A stretch of DNA of 64,000 bases from Hippopus hippopus (lineage: Eukaryota; Mollusca; Bivalvia; Cardiida; Cardiidae), in NCBI GenBank assembly GCA_946811185.2, contig OX328107.1:11745565-11809564 (forward strand). Reading direction: 5' to 3'. The translations under genes were made by a program, and so were the position numbers. Below are positions 45,497-57,302 of this stretch, in pieces (positions within the stretch are counted from its first letter, which is position 1; every line of letters starts with the position of its first letter). Below the pieces are notes generated by a model. The model saw only the letters and a list, made by a program, of their open reading frames with translations, made no database searches and was not told the origin of the DNA.

Positions 45497-45574
45497 GATA
45501 TGTTCCCTCAGCCCCACCACTTTCTCATTGTATGCCGAATGCCGAGTGGACCCCTCCAGAATTTACCTGTGTTG
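45497..45574 (+). CDS. CCP11 exon b (second half)
   Basis: 26 codons, phase 1-1 (TTACAG|GA... GTTG|GTGAGT). GYVPSAPPLSHC carries Cys3, and EWTPPEFTC the Trp and Cys4. With exon a the module is 56 residues, the same as CCP13, its closest relative. Confidence 0.9.
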
Positions 45575-46574
45575 GTGAGTATGTTACCTTAACATACCTT
45601 TTTTTTTTTTCAAGCTCTATTTCGTGAATTTTTCTCCCCAGTTTCATAGAAAATAAAATAAACCTGTCGTTTATTAAAAAAAAATGTCTGGTTTGTCCAC
45701 TTGTTTTTCAGTGGACAAAATATCGCATTTTTTCTACACAAGGATTTTTTTTTTCTTCAATATATATTTTCACAGATAAGTGTCAATACTGACTTTTAAT
45801 ATTAGAATAAGATTCTGATAGAATAAAAGGTTTGGATTCATCTTGCTTATAGTTTTGTAAATTTGGTGTATATTTTATGTCTTTGTTCGTTTACTTTATT
45901 TATTTATTTTTTTTTTATCTCCCTTTCTATAATTTCTATTTTATGTTTAACTTCATATCGGGTATTTCCATTACGTCTGTATAAGGGTGGAATTTAGAAC
46001 AAATTTTTGTGCAGATACATTACGAAAAAAATATATATTATATAATTATCCACATATTCATTCTAATAATGAAAGTAATGACTCATTTCATTTCAAATTC
46101 TTTTCTTTCTTAATAATTTACGTTTGTAATTTCTTTAACAACTTCGTACCAGGATACGCTTTTCAAACTGCACTGCACCGCTTTTAGACTAGATATTATT
46201 AGCAATGCTTGTTCACTGATTATGTCTTCTACTTATATTGTTTCATTCTGATAAGTTAAAGGTTAAAGCCGAATCGTATTTTATGCATTCAGCTATCCGC
46301 TTTATGATATTATTTTAGATGAACTTAAATGAAATTCAGACACAGAAAAATCAGCGTGTAATCAGGGTCCGTCTTCACAAACCATTCTTCCATTCTTTAT
46401 GCTCAAAAATTGTCTGAATCCTTAAAGTGATGCAATTTCTGATTGGCTAGACCAAAAGGTTCAGCCAATCAAAAATTGCGAACTACTATTTAAACTCTAG
46501 AATACAGGCCAGAACTGAAACTGATGGTATAATATTTGGTCTCTAAAGCTCGTCGCCACTCAAATACATTTGAG
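45575..46574. other. Intron stretch without gene
   Basis: Very A/T-rich (long T runs at 45600-45760 and 45900-45920). No recognised element apart from a short TTGGCTAGACC...GGTTCAGCCAA inverted pair at about 46440. Confidence 0.45.
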
Positions 46575-46828
46575 TAATGCTCTGTGAAATGGGGATTTAA
46601 AACATCTGCAAAAAGTATCGACCCATGTCAGCCTGCGCAGTCCGCGCAGGCTGACATGGGTTGATACTTTTTGCTTTTCGTAAATTTTCTACGTATTCAA
46701 GGACCATTCTACATCAGGATTAAGCTGGTTATTGTACAAAATGTGTTTTATGGATCCATGTGATGACTTGCTTGGTATAATGAATATCAGAGACGCATAA
46801 TACCCCCTTTTGCCAGAACATGACTCAT
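46575..46828. mobile_element. P1 MITE, well-kept copy
   Basis: GCTCTGTGAAATGGGGATTT start, perfect core CATGTCAGCCTGCGCAGTCC with reverse, TACCCCCTTTTGCCAGAACA end. Confidence 0.8.
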
Positions 46829-47194
46829 TTTGGTGGAACTGCAGTAGAGAACTTTGACAACATCGAGGAAAAAGGACGAGTTGTATGTAACAGGCAGATG
46901 ATCCTAATTCCTCAATGTTGTCTATATGATCTCTTCCTCTCCCCTCAGAGCTTTTCTAGTATCGAAAATAAACCATTTTGAAGAATAAGAAATGCTTTTG
47001 TCATACCGGCTGGTAAAATTCATTAAAAGTGACAGCAACAGAATTTCCTTTCTGTTCTGTTGCATTTATGAGAAATTAAATTAGGCTAATAAAAACAACC
47101 TTGTGTTTGATAAGAGTGTATATGGAGAGAATAATGTACCATATATCAAAGATGATTCTTAGTACAAGTTGAACTAGGTTATAATTTAATCAAT

Positions 47195-47577
47195 TCTATG
47201 ATACAGTGATCGAACATAGATTCAAGCGCATTATTTCACAATTTATGATACAATGTATCGTTCATAGATTCAAGCCATTATTTCACAATTCATGATACAG
47301 TGTATCGAACATAGATTCAAACGCATCATTTCACAATTTATGATACAATGTATCATAAAAACATTTAAGCGCTTTATTTCACAATTTATGATACATTGTA
47401 TCGTACATATAGATTCAAGCGCGTAATTTCACAATTTACGATACAATGCATCGAACATAGATACAAGTGCTTTATTTCACAATTTATGATACATTGTATA
47501 GAACAAAGATTCAAGCACTTTGTTTCAGTTTATGATACAACGTATCGAACAGATTTAAGCGCTTTATTTCACAATGT
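47195..47577. repeat. Minisatellite, about 50-60-bp unit
   Basis: Seven units of ATGATACAATGTATCGAACA then TAGATTCAAGCGCTTTATTT. The short plus frame 47396-47617 is its translation. Confidence 0.85.
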
Positions 47578-47824
47578 CATATTCTGTGCACAGAAGTGGG
47601 ATACCACGAAAATATGACTCTTTTTCTGTTTTAGGCCGTCGGCCAAAATATTAAACAAGTTAGCTGAAATCTATGTTTAGTATTTTTAATTCGATTGCCT
47701 AAGTTATTGTTTTGCCTTGTGATACTTCTTATTAATTTTTGACGATTTTCATATACAGTACATTTCATGCACACACAAAAAAAAGCTTTAGGTTTTTAGA
47801 GAGCTCAACCCCTTTTCTAACCAG

Positions 47825-48019
47825 TGTGCAAGGCACCACCCAAACTTAACAACGCACAAGTGGACAAAGTGGGTGACACCATGGTGGGTACAATCCGGAC
47901 TTATACATGCAATACTGGTTACCTGGCAACGGGTCCCATGGAAGTTATTTGTGAAGCGGAACAAAAGGACGGGTATCCGTTACCGTACTGGAAGGCACTG
48001 CTGGATAACTATTGCAAAG
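47825..48019 (+). CDS. CCP12 exon (long loop)
   Basis: 65 codons, phase 1-1 (ACCAG|TG... AAAG|GTCTGC). CKAPPKLNNAQVD, GDTMVGTIRTYTCNTGYLATG, then CEAEQKDGYPLPYWKALLDN with a longer Cys3-Trp loop. The donor GTCTGC is poor after GT compared with GTAAG elsewhere. Confidence 0.93.
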
Positions 48020-48872
48020 GTCTGCATTCTAACACTTGATTTCCAGTTATCTTAGTCGCCCGTTGTAAAGTCGTTCACAACATAGCCAATGATATTTATT
48101 GTGCCTGTACGTGAATGTATTAGACGAATTTCAGTTTAATGTGAGCGGACTCCTCAAATCGTTTTTCGTTGACAACAACAGTCCATGGTTATGAAATTGG
48201 AGGTCACGGCTCAATTCTATGAACAGTAGAATTGGAAAGTTTAAGACCTGTTGGTCTATCTAATAACGACATGTATTAAATTAATATGACTTCGTTCCCG
48301 ACAGAATCAAACATTCTACATCATAACTAGAGCAAGAGTTGCATGTAAAATATTTAAAAGACATGTTGATAAGCTTGAAAGCATGACTATGATCGAAGGC
48401 CTTAGAAAATCATTGTGAGGCGTCGATGCATAACAAGTCGCTGTTCTGATAATAGTCATTGATGTTAAAGTTTACAAAGCTAGAAAACGGCTCCTCGCCA
48501 AATACATTTATAAATATAGTGACTTGATTCTTGGAAATTCGGGAGAATTTTCTACTTACAAGACAGGACATTAGGCCCTGAAAATGGATGACGCTGACCA
48601 GTGTGTCGGGCCTATACCGAACCTCGCCGCATTCTATACACTCAAACTATGCGATGCGAGCCGTTGCCTAGGTCATGAGCCCAGCTGGAGCCGCCATTCT
48701 GGCAGATCTTGCTGGTAATAGCAAAGATTTTGAAGGCAGAAAACATGGAAAAATTGGGAAAAAGAAAATCATACTGATGATTGACGTGTTATCCTGTTCC
48801 CTTGGTGTTTACAAAAGGGTCGTAAAAGTAGGCAAAACGCTTTAAGAAAATCTGATAATAAACTTACTTCAG
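48020..48872. other. Intron stretch without gene
   Basis: Nothing recognised. Confidence 0.4.
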
Positions 48873-49040
48873 ATTGTGGCACGCCCCCGAATATTACCCA
48901 CGCAATCTGGTTGAATGGAGCGAAAACGATCGGGTCTATTGCACAATATGTTTGTGAGACGGGATATGTACCCTCGGGCCCTCCTGAAATCGTCTGTGGT
49001 AGAGACGCGATGTGGGCTGATGCAGCCTTCATTTGTACAG
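48873..49040 (+). CDS. CCP13 exon
   Basis: 56 codons, phase 1-1 (CTTCAG|AT... ACAG|GTATAA). CGTPPNITHAIWLNGAKTIG, AQYVCETGYVPSGPPEIVC, MWADAAFIC. N-I-T sequon. Confidence 0.95.
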
Positions 49041-49327
49041 GTATAATACTTTTTTTTATGTAATATCATTGTTGCAGTCAAGTAGTCTTTTCACATTGAC
49101 GATTTATGAAGTTGAATGAAGTTAAACACTGTATTATGTACACTTATCAAAGAGCAGACTAGGACACAAGGATCCCTTTTTAACATCTGCCATTCTACCA
49201 TTTTCATTTCATTTCGATACCTTTTTTTTAATGTGACCATTTCATTTCCACATGGCAAAACAACTTCAGTGTTCTCTATTGGAAGTATGCTATTCACGGA
49301 CAGAAAAAGAGGGGAATAGAAGATAAG

Positions 49328-49363
<36 letters not shown>

Positions 49364-49364
49364 T
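49328..49364. repeat. (TTA)n microsatellite
   Basis: About 12 perfect TTA units. Confidence 0.9.
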
Positions 49365-49597
49365 TCTTTAGGTATTATTACCTTTCATTTTATTTCAATA
49401 TATGGTGTGATAATGTAAAGATAACCAATGAATAGTTAACAAGCAGGTAAGAAGCATGGGATCAAATTTAACAGTTGAGGTTTCGGCTATACAAGAGTTA
49501 TAGGAAGATACCAATTTATGCAGTTAATTTGATAGTTTTCAAAACCGAAGAAAATGATGGAAACAATAGCAGAAATATTAAAGTTTGATCATTTCAG

Positions 49598-49777
49598 GTT
49601 GTAAGACGACCCCAGATGTACAATATGCTATTCCAGTGGCCGGCGTGAAGGCTTTGTACACAACTGGTTCCGTAATTCAATATGAGTGTATATCAGGCTA
49701 TGTTGCAATTGGTAAACCGGAACTTGTCTGCCAAAACGATGCAACTTGGTCACCGAAGCAGTTCCAGTGTAAACTCA
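49598..49777 (+). CDS. CCP14 exon
   Basis: 60 codons, phase 1-1 (TTTCAG|GT... CTCA|GTAGGT). CKTTPDVQYAIPVAG, a longer first loop, YECISGYVAIGKPELVC, TWSPKQFQCKL. The same subtype as CCP17 and CCP20 (C-T-T-P start, QFQC end). Confidence 0.95.
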
Positions 49778-49838
49778 GTAGGTTTTGGTTTAAGCATGAA
49801 TGGCTGTTAACGATTTGAATGCCTAGCACAACTGAGCC

Positions 49839-50065
49839 GTGCTCTGTGAAAAGAGGGCTTAATGCATCTGCAAAAGGTATCGATCCGTGCCAGCATGTGC
49901 AGACCTCGCAGGCTGACTGGGGTCGAAGTATTTTGCTATTGGTCAATTTTCTGCATGTCAAAGGACCATTGTACCTCATGTTTCAGTCGCTTTTTATACG
50001 AAATAGATTATATGAATCCATAGTTACGTGATGACTTACCTAGTATCATGTCTCACCCCCGTTTA
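49839..50065. mobile_element. P1 MITE, copy
   Basis: GCTCTGTGAAAAGAGGGCTT start; core damaged (CGTGCCAGCATGTGCAGACC). A partial copy lies at about 50330-50462. Confidence 0.7.
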
Positions 50066-50532
50066 CCATGACAGGTCTCATCTATATTTGCCTTTGTTAA
50101 CACTGCAGACCATGGTAATAGGCGCAATTTGATCTTTAATCTACACTGTCAAACAATTCCGGAGATATTATGGCAAAAAAGCAATGACCGAAAACCGATA
50201 TTTTTTTCCTCTTTATTTCTGTTTGTTATGAGGCATTTGAAAAGATAAATAACACTTGTTTGTTTTGAAGACGGGTTACTCTGTGATTTATATGAGATAT
50301 CACAGAATTCTGTATCCAGTAAATCCATTTTAACCAACAACCGACTGAATCCTGAGGTAGAATGGTCCTTTGATATGCAGAAAATTCAACGACCTAGATC
50401 AGCCTGCGCAGACTGCGAAACATTTTGCAGATGCATTAAACTCGCTTTTTACAGAGGATGGCTCTATTATATAATGACTTGTGTGTCAAAACAATGCTTC
50501 CGTAGTAGGTTTATGATTAGGATATATAGCAT

Positions 50533-50895
50533 ATTCTAACATGACACGTGAATTCGGCTCTATAAACAAAGTGCAACGAAAGCGTGGTAAAATCTACGTT
50601 ATTCTATGTAGAGTGACGTCATTCTAGTAAGTAAGTTATTCAATGGAATTTAATCTCCATCCGCGTTATTTTAAGTATGAACTTGTTTTCCTTTGATTAA
50701 GAGTTGGTCATGTTAGAATCGAAATAATCTTCTTTCTACCGTGGTTTATTCGTTCAATAAACCACGTTGTGAGTTATGAGGCGCAATGAATATACCACTC
50801 GGGCTATCGCCCTCGTGGATTATTTATTGTGCCTCATAACTCACAACTGTGGTTTATTGAACGATAAACCACGATAGAAAGAAGATTATTTCTTA
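50533..50895. mobile_element. Composite MITE P4, copy 3
   Basis: Same structure as at 12650 and 37635; lacks one GAGTGACGTCATTCTG unit. Confidence 0.8.
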
Positions 50896-50951
50896 ATTAA
50901 CCCCCTGAATATATCTTTCACTGTATTCGCTTGTTTATCTAGGTCTGACGG

Positions 50952-52043
50952 TCCAAGACTTACATTCTGATCACACTTATGTACTATGTGGGTCAGATAT
51001 GTTATAAATTTCTCTCTATAAAACTAGCAATGACTTGTAATGTTAAGGTCCCCAAGACTTACATTCTGATCACACTTATGTACTATGTGGGTCAGATATG
51101 TTATAAATTTCTCTCTATAAAACTAGCAATGACTTGTAATGTTAAGGTCCCCAAGACTTACATTCTGATCACACTTATGTACTATGTGGGTCAGATATGT
51201 TATAAATTTCTCTCTATAAAACTAGCAATGACTTGTAATGTTAAGGTCCCCAAGACTTACATTCTGATCACACTTATGTACTATGTGGGTCAGATATGTT
51301 ATAAATTTCTCTCTATAAAACTAGCAATGACTTGTAATGTTAAGGTCCCCAAGACTTACATTCTGATCACACTTATGTACTATGTGGGTCAGATATGTTA
51401 TAAATTTCTCTCTATAAAACTAGCAATGACTTGTAATGTTAAGGTCCCCAAGACTTACATTCTGATCACACTTATGTACTATGTGGGTCAGATATGTTAT
51501 AAATTTCTCTCTATAAAACTAGCAATGACTTGTAATGTTAAGGTCCCCAAGACTTACATTCTGATCACACTTATGTACTATGTGGGTCAGATATGTTATA
51601 AATTTCTCTCTATAAAACTAGCAATGACTTGTAATGTTAAGGTCCCCAAGACTTACATTCTGATCACACTTATGTACTATGTGGGTCAGATATGTTATAA
51701 ATTTCTCTCTATAAAACTAGCAATGACTTGTAATGTTAAGGTCCCCAAGACTTACATTCTGATCACACTTATGTACTATGTGGGTCAGATATGTTATAAA
51801 TTTCTCTCTATAAAACTAGCAATGACTTGTAATGTTAAGGTCCCCAAGACTTACATTCTGATCACACTTATGTACTATGTGGGTCAGATATGTTATAAAT
51901 TTCTCTCTATAAAACTAGCAATGACTTGTAATGTTAAGGTCCCCAAGACTTACATTCTGATCACACTTATGTACTATGTGGGTCAGATATGTTATAAATT
52001 TCTCTCTATAAAACTAGCAATGACTTGTAATGTTAAGGTCTCC
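50952..52043. repeat. Perfect 99-bp tandem array, 11 copies
   Basis: Unit begins CCAAGACTTACATTCTGATC and ends TGTAATGTTAAGGTC. The ten internal copies read identically; the first and last differ at the edges. Because 99 is a multiple of three, a 363-codon plus frame (50979-52070) stays open through it; I do not consider it a gene. Confidence 0.95.
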
Positions 52044-52234
52044 GTTCACACTGAATACGAACAATGTTAAAAGTGCACTCAAAAGGTTAGAATACGGTAG
52101 TTGCCATTGATCTATATTCAAAAGTCTGTCAGGAAAAAAGCAATAGTAAGGAAAATTTTCTAAAAAGGGGCTTTGTAGGTTGTTTTAAGAGTTGTTATTA
52201 CCTTATAATCGTTCTTATACAATCCATGTATTTT

Positions 52235-53282
52235 TGTTGCCCCCTTCACGCTTATGGATTTTTCTTACGAGTCCTTGCGGATGTCATATATCCCTAAAAG
52301 TACACGGATTGTTACGATCTGGCCGCTTTTACGAGCGGTTTACGAGTAATTAATGTCCATTTACGATTATTACGGGTTGTTACGATGTATTTACGGCAAA
52401 TATCTACGATTTGTTCCGAGCTATTACGGACAAATACGAGCATGTTACGACATTTTAAGAGCTGTTTACGGATTGTTACGAGTATATTACGGATGGTTAC
52501 GATTAATCTAGTCATTTACGTGTAAATTACGACATGTTAACGTGTTGTTACGAATAGTTGCGAGTAAGTTAGGAGTATTTACGAGTCCTGGTTTTTTTTG
52601 TGCAAAAAGCATGTAATTCTCTCATTCAACAGCTGACATCCAGCGAGATAACATGGCATACGAGAGAAACAGATTGCAATTATATCAACACTTTCTACAA
52701 TTCCTTTTTTGCTTTCTTTGGAGCCATGCTTGTAGATAGTGTATATCAATAGTGTATATCGAAGAGATCAGGTCTCTGTGACGTCTTGATAACAACTGAA
52801 AGGAACTGTTCAATTTTGCACGCTTTTATTCCATTTCTAAATCGTAAAGTATACGTATGTATTCGTAAAGGACTCGTACATATCCATAAATTGCTCGTAA
52901 TTAAGTCTTATCAATCCGTAAAGCAATCGTAACTGAACGCAATTAAAAATCGGTAACGTCACTTAAGCACTCGGAATATTCCGTAAAAGAATCGTAAACC
53001 AACCGTAACAAATCGTAAAACAAATTGTTTACGAGGCATTTACGGATTCTTGCGCGTAGTTTATGGAGGGTTACAAACGGTTTACGATACTTAGGGATTG
53101 TTACAAGTTATTTACGAGTTAATTACGGAAAATTTTATCCGTGGACACTCGTAAGAAAATTTTTGACATGTCAAAAATTTTGTCTCTACTTTCACGGATC
53201 CTCACGAGTGTCTGCGAGTTGTGACGAGTTATTAACGAGTTATGTACGTAAGAAAAATCCGTAAGTGTGAAGGCGGTATAAC
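52235..53282. mobile_element. TTACG-repeat element with 35-bp inverted ends
   Basis: Left end CCTTCACGCTTATGGATTTT then TCTTACGAG; right end GTAAGAAAAATCCGTAAGTG then TGAAGGCGG. About 1.05 kb. Both flanks are filled with spaced TTACG(A/G) words (52310-52590; CGTAA orientation 52850-53020; TTACG again 53025-53260). The short middle (52600-52840) is free of them. No transposase. Confidence 0.75.
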
Positions 53283-53284
53283 TC

Positions 53285-53505
53285 TTTACTAAATGACAAA
53301 TACTTAGAGTGGTCCAAACTGAAAGCATTTGCAGATGACAATTCAAATGTGGCTGGAACAATGTGATTTGTATGTGAAAGTAGAAAAATGGGAAAAAGGA
53401 GAAAATGCTGGTTACCAGCACTTTTTTCCTTTTCCTACAATTTTTTTCAAAAGCTTTCTTTCTCATGGTCGTTTTAATTCGGGATTGTGTGGTAAAGCGT
53501 TAACA
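53285..53505. repeat. P3, good copy
   Basis: Core GGAGAAAATGCTGGTTACCA / CACTTTTTTCCTTTTCC, end TTGTGTGGTAAAGCG; sits 50 bp before CCP15. Confidence 0.75.
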
Positions 53506-53555
53506 TTGTATACTATGCTTAGTTTTAAGACAGAATGACTGTTGGTATTTTTCAG

Positions 53556-53723
53556 CCTGTGGCGAGCCCGACATTTACATCGACGCCGTTGTAGATACTG
53601 GAGGCAACCTGCTTAACGATGTCAGATATTATACATGTAACAAAGGTCTTAAAACTGTTGGTGACGCATCGGTCACATGTCTGGAATCTGGCAAATGGTC
53701 TGCAAGAAAATTTGAATGTGCTA
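53556..53723 (+). CDS. CCP15 exon (duplicate type A, copy 1)
   Basis: 56 codons, phase 1-1 (TTCAG|CC... GCTA|GTAAGT). CGEPDIYIDAVVDTGGNLLN, RYYTCNKGLKTVG, KWSARKFEC. It differs from CCP18 at three third-codon positions only. Confidence 0.95.
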
Positions 53724-53955
53724 GTAAGTAGTCGTTTGCGTTTTTTTTTTTTTGTTTTTGTTTTTTTTTTTGAAAATACAACAAGTGAGCAAACTACAGC
53801 TATCTCGCAGGATATGTTACTGCTACTGTAAAGTGATAAATTGCTACATTTAACGCAGTTCAGACAGAATTAATGATTTAGTTTATTTGCATTGTCGTTT
53901 TTTCTTCAAGTTGTTTAACCCTTAAGCTGCTTAGCGCGACTCAATGACCTTTTGC

Positions 53956-54018
53956 GGACAGTGTAGATCAAGATCAGACTGCACAGAACGTGCAGTCTGA
54001 TCTTGATCTACACTGTCC
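53956..54018. repeat. Hairpin repeat H1, near-perfect copy
   Basis: GGACAGTGTAGATCAAGATC and exact reverse, loop CACAGAACGTG. Confidence 0.9.
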
Positions 54019-55277
54019 TATAAGGAGATATCCTTCCGCCAAAATACCTTTGAAATAGCAGAATTTAGGTTTTTACTATCGGCTTGAAAGTTTTGTTTCA
54101 CTTATTTACCAGGATAAGGGTTAGTAAGTATGATTTATATTTATAACCGACTGACGTTTACGGGCAGCCCTCTAAGCGAGATATTTTGACATTCAGTATA
54201 CAGAAACTTTGATCATCGATCAAGATGATCTTTATTCATGTGAATTTTACCCAGGTTCTTACATGTCCTTCTACTGAACTAGAGTCTGTAATGTGGTTCA
54301 ATTTACCTTCGAATTCGATCCGTTTCGTCGAATTCAATACATTTCTTTCATGTGTGGTAGGACCTACTCACAGTCAGTCATAGATCCTCGGTGATAATGC
54401 TTATATCTTTGTTCTGCTAAAAAGAATCAAGCATTGTTTACAGTCAATCGAGTAATCCTAGATGAGTAAAGTCAAGTTTGGTAATCAGCTATTCGGGTAG
54501 TGGAATAAGCAAACCAAAGTTCAGACTCTGTCAGTCTCGAAGGCTTATATTGGTGTACTCTCTATCATAAGGACGGTACACGTGTGATATGCAGGATATA
54601 GGTTGATCGTCTTTATTTTTGGATGGGTATGCCGAACCTGCTTAGCTGAGGCGGGCTAAAAAGTCTTGGGCCTCGAGGTCGTTTGATTACTACCAGACAA
54701 AATTGTTGTCGTATGCACAGGGTTATGAACAACGGCCTTAGTGCAATCTACAGCTTAACAAGTGATGTGGTCAAATACGACCGCATCGCCTTTCTAGAGC
54801 ATGTTCTTATAAAGTGAAGCAATTACCTAGTGACAAAAGCATTTGGTTAAGCCAGTCAGAAATTACGCAGTTTGAAATTTAGAGAACCCTGGAGAAAAGA
54901 CAACGGATTTTGTTGAGAATGGTTAGTGAATACGGGAACGTTTTATTAAACGTTAAAATTTGCATTCTCAGTCGAGTTGTGTATTAATTAAGTAAAACAC
55001 TTTCTAAAATTCACCAAAAATGGTCCGTCAATTAGGAAATCGTGATACTTTGGCATCCAGAGAAAATTTTTGATTATAAGACAAGGACTCAGTTTAAAAT
55101 GATTAGTAAATATGAAACTTGACTGCAAAAAACAGACGAACATTCTGCAGTTCAGTAGAAATCCAAACATATATTTATATACACCAAAACTAAAGTCTAA
55201 CGTACTGAACCGGTTTAGGTAACTTGCCAACGACAACGTATACGTAGAGCAAAGTTTGAGCGTTAACCGTCACATAA
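54019..55277. other. Intron shared with copy 2, no gene
   Basis: Aligns patchily with 59740-60975 (GGAATTTTACC, ACATGTCCTT, GTGTGACATGTAGGATATGG-type block at about 54570 / 60305). No other feature seen. Confidence 0.5.
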
Positions 55278-56153
55278 ATAAAGGTTATTACACCGCTGAT
55301 GAGGGCCGGAGAGTGATATCGGCCCGCCTCCTTGATATCTGCCCCGAGGGCTTTAGCCCGAGGGCAGATTTCGAGGTGGCGGGTCGATATCACTCTCCGG
55401 CCCTCATCAGCCGTGTAATAACATGTTTATTACATTCACGGATCATTTGCTCGGTATTTTCGTTTTCTAACATGTTTAAACAATTAAAACAGAGAAATTC
55501 TTGTCTTCATTCGACAAAACTTATTTTCCGTGGGTAAACGTCACGTTTATGACGTAATCATGCATCGTTTATCATGACTATCGCAGCTGCATATGCAATA
55601 TAAGGACTTTTTAAACAAATATTTTCATCTTTATTCTTACTTAAAAAAATGTCGATATGTGTGTTTTCCAAATCAGTATTAGTATGATACGGATTGTAAA
55701 TGAGAAACAGGATAAATAGAATAGATGGTTGGTGCTTTGGATTGGGAAACTTTATCCGGCTCGGTTCCCCCGGCTCAATGGATAAAATTCGTAGAACTGG
55801 CCTATAGACACTACGCCTTGCCCGATAAACTTTCCCAGTCCAAGACAACAACAATCTTTTCTCTATTTATAGAATCTAGTGCTTTTGCTGGTTTTGTGAT
55901 TCAATCATCATCTGTAGTTCTGAAGATTTTTCCGCTAGCGATTGACGAACTGATTCAGCCATTTTTTTAACTAGATGTTTTGAGAACGTTAGTTAACGAG
56001 CGAGTGTTCTGTTGCTATAGATTTAGAACAAATATGTTGTCAACGGGCAGGATATCAGATATCAGCCCGTTGCCCCGCCATATCTGCCCTCGCGTGACAC
56101 TGATATTACACCATTTTCAGCAGGAAATGTTACTATTATTAGTAACAGAATGT
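55278..56153. mobile_element. 876-bp insertion present only in duplicate copy 1
   Basis: Copy 2 reads CACATAACAAAGTG at the same place (60963-60976), whereas here CACATAA is followed by AGGTTATTACACCG...GAATGTAATAACAAAGTG, giving ATAA on both sides as likely target duplication and short inverted ends. Inside, a strong palindrome lies at 55290-55430 (TGATGAGGGCCGGAGAGTGA and reverse) and a related inverted block at 56040-56112. Confidence 0.8.
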
Positions 56154-56179
56154 AATAACAAAGTGCACTTATTACACAG

Positions 56180-56347
56180 AATGTTCATCTGCCCCTGTGC
56201 TGCCCTACGCCATACGTATGAGTGACGATACCATGATAGGCAGTGAAGTACCTTACCAGTGTGAAGATGGCTACATCTCAGATGGTCCTGTAATGTCGAC
56301 TTGTCTCATGGATTTGACTTGGTCACCAACAAAACATTCCTGTTACG
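56180..56347 (+). CDS. CCP16 exon (type B, copy 1)
   Basis: 56 codons, phase 1-1 (CACAG|AA... TACG|GTAAAA). CSSAPVLPYAIRMSDDTMIG, PYQCEDGYISDGPVMSTC, LTWSPTKHSC. Confidence 0.95.
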
Positions 56348-57122
56348 GTAAAAATTATTTACTAAAAGGATGCTTAGGACTTATTTAAATGCTTCTTTCG
56401 AACAAATATTGTTAATCAAGATCAGACTACATAGATCGTGTCGTGTGATCTTGAACAAGTGTCCCGAGAGATATTTTGTAGAAAAGTCTTTGAAATTCTA
56501 CATTCTTTATATATGTTAAAATATACGTGGCTGTAGTATTTATTGACGAGTAATTTATTGTATTCAAAAGTGGTCTGCAGCGTGATAAAAGAAGTCGCTT
56601 AAAGCTGAAGATGTGTATTCGTTGCTCCATTTTATTTCTCACTATAAATTGATTTTGTTGCGTAAAAAAAATGTGCCCTACCATGTGCAGAAAGACTGTA
56701 AAGGACCTGGATTGCCCGTCTTATACACAAGTCATAACCATTTAAGTATATCGGGCAGATTGCTTTTGAAAAAAAAACACATGACTAAAACAAATTGAAC
56801 AATATTGGATGGCTGGTTCGGGTTAAGTTTATTAAATGAGTCTTCACAGACTTTCAACGTATCTGAATTCCAACATATCAGAAGGGGTAGAACTTTGCAC
56901 AGTGGTTATTTCTAAGGCGTTGGATTTATCGATCATCTGCTTCGATCCCATCTTTCAACGCTGTTTACATGTGTCTGCCCTTGGGCAAGGCACTACAACG
57001 TCTACGGGTAAAACCTACAAGGATATAAATAAATAGATACCGTGATGTTACTAAAGTACTGTTAAAGGTTTGAAACTTAACAAATAAAAGCAAATTCAAA
57101 GCGTTACACTCTCTGACTGTAG

Positions 57123-57302
57123 GCTGTTCCACGACACCAGTAGTGGACAACACGTTGCCAATTACAACAGAAACACAAATGTACAAAATCGGGACTATAC
57201 TCACCTACCAGTGTTTAGCCGGATATGTTGCCAATGCAGCGCCGGAACTACTATGTCGAAAGTATGGTACTTGGTCTAAACAGAAGTTTCAATGTATTCT
57301 CT
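57123..57302 (+). CDS. CCP17 exon (type C, copy 1)
   Basis: 60 codons, phase 1-1 (TGTAG|GC... CTCT|GTAAGT). CSTTPVVDNTLPITT, TYQCLAGYVANAAPELLC, TWSKQKFQC. The acceptor GACTGTAG has a weak pyrimidine tract. Confidence 0.93.

Noticed and set aside
50952..52043. CRISPR array
   Set aside because: Contiguous repeats with no spacers, in a eukaryotic intron.
50979..52070. 363-codon plus-strand frame of 33-residue repeats as a repetitive protein gene
   Set aside because: It is the translation of a 99-bp perfect tandem array inside an intron; no start context or splice signals, and the openness follows from unit length.
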